This document shows, piece by piece, positions 8,696 to 17,088 of a stretch of 64,000 nt of DNA. The translations under genes and the position numbers were made by a program. The first letter of the stretch is position 1. Each line of letters opens with the position of its first letter. Source of the DNA: JBHEBG01 sp046557915 (GTDB lineage Bacteria > Bacteroidota > Bacteroidia > Flavobacteriales > Flavobacteriaceae); the NCBI RefSeq assembly GCF_046557915.1, contig NZ_JBHEBG010000001.1, positions 930,001 through 994,000 on the forward strand. The letters run 5' to 3'. The notes beneath the pieces are model-generated. The model saw only the letters and a program-made list of their open reading frames with translations, searched no databases and was not told the DNA's origin.

Positions 8696-9046
8696 ATGAA
8701 AACAATAACATTATTTTTAGCACTGCTATTTTCTTTTACTATATACGCGCAAAATCAGCAACCATCTTTTGAAAAAGAAGGTGATATGGTTAAGGCCACG
8801 TACTTTCACGAAGACGGTCAAATAGCCCAAACGGGGTTTTACCTTAATGGAAAGCTACAGGGTGAATGGAAAATGTACGATACGGACGGCAAAAAGATTG
8901 CAATGGGCCAGTACAATCAAGGAAAAAAGACCGGCAAATGGTTTTTTTGGGAAAACAAGGTCCTTAAAGAAGTGGATTATACTGATAACCGGGTGGCCAA
9001 CGTAGTCAGTTGGGAAAACTCTAAATCGGTTGTTGTAAACAAATAA
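8696..9046 (+). CDS. secreted MORN/YwqK-like repeat protein
   Basis: 116 residues with a signal peptide (MKTITLFLALLFSFTIYAQ). The mature part has three to four MORN-like hairpins of the form G-x-x-x-x-x-G-x-Y-x-x-G-K-x-x-G-x-W-x-x-W/Y (for example FYLNGKLQGEWKMYDTDGK and YNQGKKTGKWFFWEN). Databases often label such proteins 'toxin-antitoxin YwqK antitoxin', but here a secreted repeat protein stands alone with no toxin partner. Monocistronic: own promoter and strong terminator. Function unknown. Confidence 0.8.
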   Translation: MKTITLFLALLFSFTIYAQNQQPSFEKEGDMVKATYFHEDGQIAQTGFYLNGKLQGEWKMYDTDGKKIAMGQYNQGKKTGKWFFWENKVLKEVDYTDNRVANVVSWENSKSVVVNK

Positions 9047-9066
9047 CGCAATCTGCCCTAAAAAAT

Positions 9067-9100
9067 AAAAACCCGATGAAGTTTGTTCATCGGGTTTTTT
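9067..9100. terminator. bidirectional intrinsic terminator
   Basis: AACCCGATGAA-gtttg-TTCATCGGGTT is a perfect stem with an A run on the left and T run on the right. It ends both the MORN gene and the minus-strand efflux operon that finishes at 9124. Confidence 0.9.
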
Positions 9101-9123
9101 TATGCCTTATTATTAAATAGGAG

Positions 9124-12100
9124 TTACGCGGCTATTTCTACGGCATCTTTTTCATTCTTACCACCTTTACCGCTTCCCCTTATTGCCAGCTTTATCCGGT
9201 ATACTATGTTGAATAGCACTGGAACAATGATCAGCGTAAGGAAGGTAGCAATGATAAGACCAAAAATTACCGTCCATGCAAGGGGTCCCCAAAAGATGAC
9301 GTTATCCCCACCAATATAAACCTTCGGATTAAATTCTGAAAACAGTGAGAAGAAATCTATATTTAGGCCTATCGCCAATGGAATAAGGCCTAATACGGTT
9401 GTAATGGCCGTAAGAATTACAGGGCGTAACCTGGCTTTTCCTCCCCTAATGATCACTTCTGTAACATCTTCCCTTGTCAACAGATCTTTTTCCGATAGTC
9501 CAAGATTTACCTTTTTCCGATCAATAAGGATCTGTGTATAATCTAACAACACCACCCCATTGTTTACAACGATACCCGCAAGGGAAATAATTCCCATCAT
9601 GGTCATCATAATTACAAAAGACCACCCGGTAAGCATAAGTCCGCCGAATACTCCTATAAAACTTAGGAAAATGGCAATCATAATTATTGCAGGTTTGGAA
9701 ATACCACCGAACTGGAATATCAAGATCAACATAATGAGGCCCAAACCGGAAAAGAAGGCTCCGACCAAAAATTGCATCTGCTTATTCTGCTCCTCAATCT
9801 GCCCGGTATAATCTATTTTAACGGTAGAAGGAAGCGCGTTGTAGGTTTCCATCTCGTCCTGTATTTGGTTAACGATAGATTGGGCATCCGTAAATCCTGG
9901 TTGTAGTCCGGAGTATACGGTAACCACACGTTTGGCGTCTCTATGTTTTATAGCACTGAACCCAGATGTGTTCTTTTGGGAGGCCACGGCAGAAACAGGT
10001 ATTTCCTTGATTTGGCCAGATGCCTGGTCCCTAAAAATTATATTCTGGTTAAAAAGTGCGCTGGTATTATAGCGGATATCCTTATTGAACCGTACATAGA
10101 TATCGTAATCCTCCCCATCTTCTTTATAAACACCAGCTTTTTCACCAAAGATGGAACTTCTCAATTGGTTACCTACCTGTCCGGCAGAAACACCAAGCTC
10201 CCCAGCTTTCTCTCGATCTACCACTACCTGCATAGCCGGTTTGCCCTTGTTAACATCTATTTTTAATTCCTCTATCCCTGGAATGTTCTTGCTATTGATA
10301 AAATTCCGCATATTTTCTGCGGTGTTTATCAACTCATCATAGTCGCTACCTTCTAGCTCAATGTTAATAGGGTACCCAGCTGGAGGGCCAACAGCATCCT
10401 TCTCCACAGAGATTGCAATTCCTGGATAAATTCCTTTAAGTGCTTCCTGTACTTTTTTTCGCAATACCTCGGTATCCTTACCTTTTCGATATTTGTACTC
10501 CCTCATGGAAGCGGTAATTTTACTTCGGTGAGGCATTTCGGCACTAGAACCACCATCGGTCTGAGGATTTCCTGCACCCTCTCCCACTTGAGATACAGCA
10601 GACTCTACCAAGAAGTTATAGTCGGTATCTACAATGTATTCTTTATCGCTCAATACCGCATAGACTCTTTTTTCTATATCTTCAGTAATCTTATTGGTCT
10701 TCTCAATGGCCGTACCCTGAGGATACTCTATATAGACGATAATTTGGTTGGGGGTGTTATCCGGAAAGAACTCTATCTTGGTTCTTCCACTTCCCACGGA
10801 CATTCCAAAGAGCATAAATACGCTTATAAGGAGCAATACGGTACACCCAAAATACCAGTAAACATTCTTTCCCCTTAGGGCATGTGTAATCCTTCTTTCG
10901 TACCAGTTCTCAAAACGAACCATGGTTTTTCTTTGAAACCGTAAGGCGGCCTTTTTAAGGAGATACTTGTAAATCCAAAACATGGCTGCCGTTACAATCA
11001 TTAAGGTGCCCAACCCTCTTACCGTTCCGCCTACAAGAAGTATGAAGAGGCCAAAACCTCCTAAGATCAGACTTAATCTAATGAGTTGTTTTAAAGTAAG
11101 TTCTTTTTCTCCTATTTCCATGAATTGTGATACCAGCATGGAGTTCATAAATATGGCCACAAATAATGATGACCCCAGTACTACGGAAAGTGTTATTGGG
11201 AAATAGATCATAAACTGTCCAAAAAGTCCAGGCCATAGGCCAAGCGGAACAAAGGCAGCTACGGTAGTAGCCGTAGAAATTATGATGGGAAAAGCAATTT
11301 CTCCGATACCTTTTTTGGCAGCTTCTAAGCGCGACATACCTTCTTGCTCCATAAGTCGGTATACATTTTCTACTACCACGATACCATTATCCACCAACAT
11401 TCCCAGACCCATTATCATTGCAAACAATATCATGGTATTCAACGTATATCCCAAGGTCGATAAAATCATAAAGGACATAAACATAGACATGGGAATGGCA
11501 AAACCTACAAACAATGCATTCCTAAAACCAAGGAAAAACATCAGTACCGTAACCACGAGTATTATCCCAAAGATTATGTTGTTCACAAGATCATCTACCT
11601 GATTCAAAGTCCGAGAGGAAGAGTCATTGGAAATGGACAGTTTTAAATCTCTTGGGAAATAGTTTTCCTCTGCATCGGCCTTTATTTTCCTAATCTTCTC
11701 GGCGGCCAGGATCATATTTTTTCCAGAACGCTTCTTTACGTCCAACATTACCACATTGTTCCCAAATTCTCGTGCAAAGGTGGTCTTGTCTTCTTCCTTA
11801 AAAGAAACTTTGGCAATGTCCTTAAGATATACCACCCCATTTTCGGATTTTACCACAAAATTATTGAGTTGTTGAGGGTCTTCTACCTCGCCTAGAATAC
11901 GGATGGTCCTACGTTGCCCACTGGCCTTTAAGTTCCCTGCGGACATGGTCATGTTACCATTGGCTATGGCCTGGGAGACGTCACTAAAACTTACTTTGGC
12001 CGCCATCATTTTGTAAATATCAACCGCTACTTCTACCTCCCTTTCTTGGGCACCTCGGATGTCTACCTGCTTTATTTCTGGCAGGTTTTCGATCTCATCC

Positions 12101-12630
12101 TCTAGATACTCGCCAAATTCCTTCAGCTTCTCAACAGTGTAGTCTCCAGAAATATTTATATTCATGATGGGGACTTCCTCTGAAAAGTTGAGATCAAAAA
12201 CATTGGGCTCTACCTTTGCCCCATTAAATGTGGGCCAATCCTCACTAGATTTTTCACTATCCACCTCATCTTTAACCTTTTGTTTTGCAGCGTCTACAGT
12301 AAGGTCCTCATCAAACTCTACGGTAATAATGGAATAATCTTCCTGCGATGTGGAGGTTATTTCCACTACGTTGCTTACGTTTTTAAGTTTGTCTTCCAGG
12401 GGATCGGTGATTAAACGCTCAATATCCTCTGCAGTGTTTCCAAAATACGGGGTGCTAATGTAGATTTTGGTCTCTATAATTTCTGGAAAATCTTCCCTGG
12501 GCAGGGAAAAATAAGACGACAGGCCAATAAATAAAAAGAGGCCTATCATTACATAAATAACAGAAGGGTTATCTATGGCCCATGAGGATAGTTTAAATTC
12601 TTTATTTACACTTTTCTGTTGCTTGCTCAT
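9124..12630 (-). CDS. RND-family efflux permease (HAE1/AcrB-like)
   Basis: 1168 residues, longer than AcrB (about 1050). The inner-membrane pump of the tripartite system is built as two repeats with periplasmic loops. The TM4 signature reads G-M-L-V-D-N-G-I-V-V-V-E-N, so the second Asp of the AcrB D-D pair is Asn; TM10 reads G-I-V-V-N-N-G-V-V-L-L-D-Y with Asn where AcrB has Lys940. These substitutions resemble the VDNAIVVVEN subgroup of RND pumps. Between the halves an extra hydrophobic hairpin (about residues 517-555) accounts for part of the added length. It follows the adaptor gene by 6 bp, last gene of the operon. Substrate cannot be read from sequence. Confidence 0.93.
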   Translation of the reverse strand: MSKQQKSVNKEFKLSSWAIDNPSVIYVMIGLFLFIGLSSYFSLPREDFPEIIETKIYISTPYFGNTAEDIERLITDPLEDKLKNVSNVVEITSTSQEDYSIITVEFDEDLTVDAAKQKVKDEVDSEKSSEDWPTFNGAKVEPNVFDLNFSEEVPIMNINISGDYTVEKLKEFGEYLEDEIENLPEIKQVDIRGAQEREVEVAVDIYKMMAAKVSFSDVSQAIANGNMTMSAGNLKASGQRRTIRILGEVEDPQQLNNFVVKSENGVVYLKDIAKVSFKEEDKTTFAREFGNNVVMLDVKKRSGKNMILAAEKIRKIKADAEENYFPRDLKLSISNDSSSRTLNQVDDLVNNIIFGIILVVTVLMFFLGFRNALFVGFAIPMSMFMSFMILSTLGYTLNTMILFAMIMGLGMLVDNGIVVVENVYRLMEQEGMSRLEAAKKGIGEIAFPIIISTATTVAAFVPLGLWPGLFGQFMIYFPITLSVVLGSSLFVAIFMNSMLVSQFMEIGEKELTLKQLIRLSLILGGFGLFILLVGGTVRGLGTLMIVTAAMFWIYKYLLKKAALRFQRKTMVRFENWYERRITHALRGKNVYWYFGCTVLLLISVFMLFGMSVGSGRTKIEFFPDNTPNQIIVYIEYPQGTAIEKTNKITEDIEKRVYAVLSDKEYIVDTDYNFLVESAVSQVGEGAGNPQTDGGSSAEMPHRSKITASMREYKYRKGKDTEVLRKKVQEALKGIYPGIAISVEKDAVGPPAGYPINIELEGSDYDELINTAENMRNFINSKNIPGIEELKIDVNKGKPAMQVVVDREKAGELGVSAGQVGNQLRSSIFGEKAGVYKEDGEDYDIYVRFNKDIRYNTSALFNQNIIFRDQASGQIKEIPVSAVASQKNTSGFSAIKHRDAKRVVTVYSGLQPGFTDAQSIVNQIQDEMETYNALPSTVKIDYTGQIEEQNKQMQFLVGAFFSGLGLIMLILIFQFGGISKPAIIMIAIFLSFIGVFGGLMLTGWSFVIMMTMMGIISLAGIVVNNGVVLLDYTQILIDRKKVNLGLSEKDLLTREDVTEVIIRGGKARLRPVILTAITTVLGLIPLAIGLNIDFFSLFSEFNPKVYIGGDNVIFWGPLAWTVIFGLIIATFLTLIIVPVLFNIVYRIKLAIRGSGKGGKNEKDAVEIAA

Positions 12631-12636
12631 GGACTA

Positions 12637-13809
12637 CTACTTTAAAATTTTAACTTTTTGACCATTTTTTACATTTCTGGCACCTTCACTGATTACATAG
12701 TCACCTTCATTGATGCCGGATAGAATTTCAACGTAATCTCCTTGGGTCTTTCCGGTGGTAATGATACTTCTTTTGGCATCTGCCTCATTGTTACCATCCT
12801 CATTTAAAGCCACATACGCATATTGGTCTCCCTCGGCATTTTCCGAAATAATGCTCTGAGGGATCAGAATGGCCTCATCGCTGGTGTAGTCGTTGATCTG
12901 TACCCTAGCCGTAAGGTTTGGCTTTATATGACCTTTTTTATTCTGAACCGGAATCTCTACCTTAAAGGAACGGTTGCTAGGATTAATAAAATTCCCAGTT
13001 TGTCTCACCTTGGTCATTACGCTATCGCCCAATACCGGAAAAAACACTTTTACGTCTTTCCCTGTAGCTACGCTACCCAAATAACTCTCTGGCACTTCCA
13101 CTTCAATGTACATATCCGACAGGTTTACAATTCTAAATACCTCAGATCCTGGTCCGGCCGGGGCAACAACGGTGCCCTGTTCTTGTATTACGTCATCAAT
13201 AATACCAGAAAATGGCGCTCTTATGGAAGATTTGCTAAGCTGACTCTGTAACTGCTTAACGGCATTTTCCTGGGCTTCATATGTAGCTTTAGCTTGCAGG
13301 TATTGAATTTCTGAACCTATTTTTTGCTCCCAAAGTCTTTTTTGGCGCTCAAAGGTTGTTTTGGCGAGTTCTTCTTGTGTCTTCAATTGTTGTAACTGGC
13401 TGCCTACACCACCATCATCAATACTGGCCAATAATTGTCCTTTGCTCACTTTTTGACCTTCCTTCACATACACCCTTAGCAGTGTTCCTGCCATCTCTGG
13501 GTAAATCAGTACGTTTTGCTTCGTCATTACATCTCCCTGTAGCTCCAGAAAGTGGTCAAACTTTTGCGCTTTAGCTTCAAAGGTGGTAACCAGCGGTAGT
13601 TTTTTACTGTCGTCCAAAGCGGCAATGGCAGAGTCTAACAATTTGGCCTTGCCGTCCAAAACCTTTTGCTGCTGGGAAATTTCACTTTTTTTGGCCCTAA
13701 TTGCTGCTAGGTTGCCTTGGGCTATCAAATCCTCCACGGATTTTTGTTCGCTATTTCCGCATGAAGCAAGGATTGCAGCAAGGATGATTAAATTGAATAC
13801 TTTTTTCAT
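12637..13809 (-). CDS. RND periplasmic adaptor lipoprotein (MFP/HlyD type)
   Basis: 390 residues. Lipoprotein signal with lipobox L-A-S-C17, so it is anchored at a membrane by an N-terminal lipid. Then a coiled-coil start (residues 35-65), the lipoyl half (VLIYPEMAGTLLRVYVKEGQKVSKGQLLASID), an alpha-helical hairpin, the second lipoyl half (IRAPFSGIIDDVIQEQGTVVAPAGPG), a beta-barrel, and the membrane-proximal domain ending KILK. It bridges the inner-membrane RND pump to the TolC-like channel. The 66-bp gap to the upstream tolC-like gene and 6-bp gap to the pump fit one operon. Confidence 0.94.
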   Translation of the reverse strand: MKKVFNLIILAAILASCGNSEQKSVEDLIAQGNLAAIRAKKSEISQQQKVLDGKAKLLDSAIAALDDSKKLPLVTTFEAKAQKFDHFLELQGDVMTKQNVLIYPEMAGTLLRVYVKEGQKVSKGQLLASIDDGGVGSQLQQLKTQEELAKTTFERQKRLWEQKIGSEIQYLQAKATYEAQENAVKQLQSQLSKSSIRAPFSGIIDDVIQEQGTVVAPAGPGSEVFRIVNLSDMYIEVEVPESYLGSVATGKDVKVFFPVLGDSVMTKVRQTGNFINPSNRSFKVEIPVQNKKGHIKPNLTARVQINDYTSDEAILIPQSIISENAEGDQYAYVALNEDGNNEADAKRSIITTGKTQGDYVEILSGINEGDYVISEGARNVKNGQKVKILK

Positions 13810-13875
13810 TTTATGATTTGTTAAGTTGACGTTTTTTGTGATAATCGAAATATGATTGTTTAAATATTTACGCTA

Positions 13876-15207
13876 TTAGTTGTTAAGTATATTTTCCAGC
13901 CCTGTCTTCCTATTGATAACATCTACCATAGATTGAAGATATTCTTGCTGGGTAGAATACAATTGCGTCTGCGCCTGTCTCAGTTCAAAACTCGTTGCAA
14001 TACCTTCAAAATACTTTACCTCGTTCTTTTTTTCAATACGCTCCGCAAGATCCAAGTTCTCTTTGGCGGTATTGTACTGTTCTATGGCAAGGATGTAATC
14101 ACTTTTGGCCCTCGCCAATTGCAAACGAACATTTTCCTTGGTTTCTTCCAACTGCGTTTTGGCCTGGTCAAATGCAATTTTGGCGCGTTGGGTACTTGCA
14201 CTTCTTTTTAGGGAGCTAAAAATTGGAATCTTAAGGTCAAAACCCAATACGGAAGACTCAAACCAAGTTTGATTGCTTAAAAAATCAAAATTGTCGCTAA
14301 AAGCCGATGCCCCATAATTTACAAAGGCATTTAGGGTAGGAAGGGCCCTGCTTTTTGCAAGTTTAAGCTCAAAGAACCGCTGTTCGTTAAGATTGTTCAC
14401 CAGTTTATAATCCACATTGTTCTCCATATTAAAATCAGCTTCCAACAGATTAAAATCGATTTGTTTTTGTGTCAGATCATCCAGATTCTCGGAAAGCAGT
14501 GTAGGGGCGTCTACAGGAATACCCATAACCAAGTTCAGCATCTGAACGGTAATTCCTTTTAGCCTGATTGCATTTTTTAATTGATTTTCAATTTGGGAAA
14601 GCGTTATTTGTAATTGCTCTACACTTTCTTCCTCACCAAGACCGTTCTCAAATATCTTTTCTGTCTCAAACAGGTTTTTTGCCAAGGTGGTCTTGTTTCT
14701 TTCCAATATTTCCACACTCTCCTGTGCAAGTAGCACATTGCCATAGGCCTCTACTACCGCCTGTCTTACATCCTGGTCCGTTTTTTCTTTGTTGTTGGCA
14801 CTAAAACTAATGAACGCTTTAGTTGCCTGGATACCCACAATGTATGAGCCATCAAAGATCTGCTGCCTAAGTGTTGCTGTAGCCGTAGCCTGCTGCGCCT
14901 GCCCAAAAACAACAGTAGTAAAAGTTCCGGGATCACCGCCAAAAAACTCTGAGGGTATTTGGGTAACCGGTTGCTTCAGCTGGTTGGAATAATTTATGGT
15001 TCCCTCTATTTGAGGTAGCCCATCCGCAATGGTTTCCCATTTTTGCTTCTGCGCGTCTTCCATATCCCTGCTGGCATTTACTACACTGTAATTGTTTTCC
15101 AGTGCGTAGGCAATGGCTTCCTCCAAACTAAAACTGCCTGGATTGTTTTGAGCTAATCCTAAGGTCATAAAAAATAATGTGAAGACCGTTAAAAAAGTAT
15201 TTCGCAT
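13876..15207 (-). CDS. TolC-family outer-membrane efflux protein
   Basis: 443 residues with a signal peptide (to about residue 19, ...GLAQ) followed by two OEP repeats: long coiled-coil helices (FSLEEAIAYALENNYSVVNASRDMEDAQ, LQLARAKSDYILAIEQYNTAKENLDLAERIEKK) and strand pairs of the beta-barrel. Forms the trimeric exit duct for the RND pump. It starts 1 bp after the TetR stop, so regulator and channel are translationally linked. Confidence 0.93.
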   Translation of the reverse strand: MRNTFLTVFTLFFMTLGLAQNNPGSFSLEEAIAYALENNYSVVNASRDMEDAQKQKWETIADGLPQIEGTINYSNQLKQPVTQIPSEFFGGDPGTFTTVVFGQAQQATATATLRQQIFDGSYIVGIQATKAFISFSANNKEKTDQDVRQAVVEAYGNVLLAQESVEILERNKTTLAKNLFETEKIFENGLGEEESVEQLQITLSQIENQLKNAIRLKGITVQMLNLVMGIPVDAPTLLSENLDDLTQKQIDFNLLEADFNMENNVDYKLVNNLNEQRFFELKLAKSRALPTLNAFVNYGASAFSDNFDFLSNQTWFESSVLGFDLKIPIFSSLKRSASTQRAKIAFDQAKTQLEETKENVRLQLARAKSDYILAIEQYNTAKENLDLAERIEKKNEVKYFEGIATSFELRQAQTQLYSTQQEYLQSMVDVINRKTGLENILNN

Positions 15208-15208
15208 C

Positions 15209-15814
15209 CTATTCTTGATTTGAGTTGATGATTGAATTTAAAACTTTCCTACCCTTGGGCGTTACAATGCCACGTAGGTGATATTCCAAAAAAATGTCTT
15301 GTAAAACCGTCATGGGAAACATTTGTACCGGGAATAATCTGTAATCTTTAATACTTGTTACGCCAGAGAAATAGATACGCGAAACAAAATCCACGTTTAG
15401 ATTTTCCCTATAAATTCCTTGCTCTATACCTCTCCTAACATTGTCCACTACACAGACCTGCATTACCTCAAATTGTTTTTGCTTTAGGGTATTGAAGATT
15501 TTTGGATAGTATTTCTGTAATTGATATTGCGGAGAAGATTTTTCGTCCTTAAGATGAAGCATTACAAACTTTTTAATATCGTAAAGTTCCTCTATCGGAT
15601 TCTTTTTTAAGGCTGATATTTGATCTATTCCATTAGATATGATCCAAAAAAGGCGCATTGTACTTTCTTCTACCAGTTGCGTTTTATTTTCGTAATGCGC
15701 GTAGATAGTTTTCTTGGAAATGCCCATTTCACTGGCCAAATCGTCCATTGTAACGCTTTTGAAACCCAGGTTCAAAAACATTTCCGTAGCCGTTACTAAT
15801 ATCTTTTCTTTCAT
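15209..15814 (-). CDS. TetR-family repressor of the efflux operon
   Basis: 201 residues. The N-terminal HTH is canonical (ATEMFLNLGFKSVTMDDLASEMGISKKTIYAHYENKTQLVEE, residues 8-50); the C-terminal ligand domain is divergent. First gene of tetR-tolC-mfp-rnd, so the regulator is co-transcribed with its likely targets. A -7 element and an inverted repeat lie directly upstream, consistent with negative autoregulation that would be relieved by a pump substrate. The ligand is unknown. Confidence 0.93.
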   Translation of the reverse strand: MKEKILVTATEMFLNLGFKSVTMDDLASEMGISKKTIYAHYENKTQLVEESTMRLFWIISNGIDQISALKKNPIEELYDIKKFVMLHLKDEKSSPQYQLQKYYPKIFNTLKQKQFEVMQVCVVDNVRRGIEQGIYRENLNVDFVSRIYFSGVTSIKDYRLFPVQMFPMTVLQDIFLEYHLRGIVTPKGRKVLNSIINSNQE

Positions 15815-15824
15815 AATTGGACGC

Positions 15825-15865
15825 CAAATATAGGCATGGAAACTCTAAAAACATTTAAAGTTTCC
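15825..15865 (-). promoter_or_regulatory. efflux operon promoter and TetR operator
   Basis: TATATTTG (minus strand, 15825-15832) is a -7 element 11 bp before the tetR ATG. Immediately upstream, GGAAACT (15838-15844) and AGTTTCC (15859-15865) form a perfect 7-bp inverted repeat around 14 bp, spanning the region where the -33 element should be. Confidence 0.6.
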
Positions 15866-15927
15866 AAAGTTTTACATTTTTTTAACAATTACTTTTAGTT
15901 CTCTAAGAGCTATTGGAAATTTGGCTT

Positions 15928-15982
15928 AATTGGGCAAAGGTATTGCCCAGGGCATGGGTAGGACAATATAAAATGCCCAATT
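15928..15982. repeat. inverted repeat AATTGGGCA ... TGCCCAATT in the tetR / polyprenyl synthase spacer
   Basis: Perfect 9-bp arms (15928-15936 and 15974-15982) enclose 37 bp that contain a second GGGCA/TGCCC pairing. Not followed by a T run, so not a standard terminator. It sits between the divergent tetR and polyprenyl synthase genes in an otherwise featureless 299-bp spacer. Confidence 0.4.
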
Positions 15983-16068
15983 GGCTATACGCCCGTTGAA
16001 CTGCCAAAAAACTCACCTGAAATGTACATGGACATATGGCAGGGATAATCTGAAGTATCGTGATACCT

Positions 16069-16095
16069 TACTTTTGGGGATTTAACCTATTTTTG
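16069..16095 (+). promoter_or_regulatory. tandem -7 elements upstream of polyprenyl synthase
   Basis: Two TAnnTTTG matches, TACTTTTG at 16069-16076 and TATTTTTG at 16088-16095, precede the ATG at 16114. Either could be the promoter; both argue against the longer GTG start at 16060. Confidence 0.45.
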
Positions 16096-16113
16096 AGGCA
16101 AATTTTGGTTTCA

Positions 16114-17088
16114 ATGCAGACAATTGAACATTATCGTTCCGAGTTTATTACCTATTTGGCTTTAAAAACGAAAACTAGGCAGCCAAAAAATCTATATGAA
16201 CCTATTACCTACATCCTGGGTTTAGGGGGTAAGCGACTACGCCCCGTATTGACCCTAATAACCACGGAAGTCTTTGGGGCGGATTATAAAAAAGCATTGG
16301 ATGCAGCGCTTGCCGTGGAGGTTTTTCATAACTTTTCACTTATCCATGATGATATTATGGATGATGCGCCCCTACGTAGGGGACAACCAACAGTACATGA
16401 AAAATGGGACACCAATACAGGTATACTATCTGGCGATGCCATGCTTATAACCGCTTATCAGCTTTTTGAAAACTACGATAGCACTATGTTTCGCGATTTG
16501 GCGCAGCTGTTCAGTAAAACTGCGCTGGAAGTGTGCGAAGGGCAACAATACGATATAGACTTTGAAACCAGGGAAGATGTAACCATTGCTGAATATCTTA
16601 AAATGATTGAATACAAGACCGCTGTATTGGTAGGGGCGGCCATGAAAATGGGTGCTATTATCGCGGAGGCACCACTATCGTCCCAAGATGGGATATACGA
16701 CTTTGGTAAAAACCTGGGTATTGCTTTTCAATTACAGGACGATTATCTAGATGCTTTCGGTAATCCTGAAACTTTCGGAAAGCAAGTTGGGGGAGACATC
16801 ATAGAAAACAAGAAGACCTTCCTTTATCTTAAGGCCTTGGAACATTCCAGTGCACAACAACTTAGAGAGTTAAATCATTTATTTTCTCTTAAACCAGAGG
16901 ATGCCGATGAAAAAATAGCGACCATAAAGGGTATTTTTATCGAGAGCGGGGCGGCAGACCTAGCAAAGAAAGAAATTGAAAGTTACACGCAAAAGGCTTT
17001 TAGGACCTTAGAACGTTTAGATATATCCAAAGATAGTATGCAATTGCTAAGGGAATTTGGGAAAAATCTTATGTACCGGGAAGTTTAG
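16114..17088 (+). CDS. trans-polyprenyl diphosphate synthase
   Basis: 324 residues, elongating allylic diphosphates with IPP. The substrate motifs are intact: GGKRLRP at 38-44, first Asp-rich motif D79-D-I-M-D-D84, RRGQPTVH, and second Asp-rich motif QLQDDYLDAFG. Phe74 lies five residues before the first Asp motif, a position where an aromatic side chain limits product length in archaeal-type GGPP synthases, so a short product (FPP or GGPP) is plausible; chain length is not provable here. I start at ATG 16114 because promoter elements overlap the upstream extension. It is convergent with crtY, and the stop codons overlap by 4 bp. Confidence 0.9.
   Translation: MQTIEHYRSEFITYLALKTKTRQPKNLYEPITYILGLGGKRLRPVLTLITTEVFGADYKKALDAALAVEVFHNFSLIHDDIMDDAPLRRGQPTVHEKWDTNTGILSGDAMLITAYQLFENYDSTMFRDLAQLFSKTALEVCEGQQYDIDFETREDVTIAEYLKMIEYKTAVLVGAAMKMGAIIAEAPLSSQDGIYDFGKNLGIAFQLQDDYLDAFGNPETFGKQVGGDIIENKKTFLYLKALEHSSAQQLRELNHLFSLKPEDADEKIATIKGIFIESGAADLAKKEIESYTQKAFRTLERLDISKDSMQLLREFGKNLMYREV

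Noticed and set aside
8696..9046. YwqK 'antitoxin' implying a toxin-antitoxin module
   Set aside because: The protein is a signal-bearing MORN repeat protein with its own promoter and terminator and no toxin-sized neighbour.
16060..17088. Longer GTG start for the polyprenyl synthase
   Set aside because: Two TAnnTTTG promoter elements lie inside the extra N-terminus, and the family begins at the ATG at 16114.
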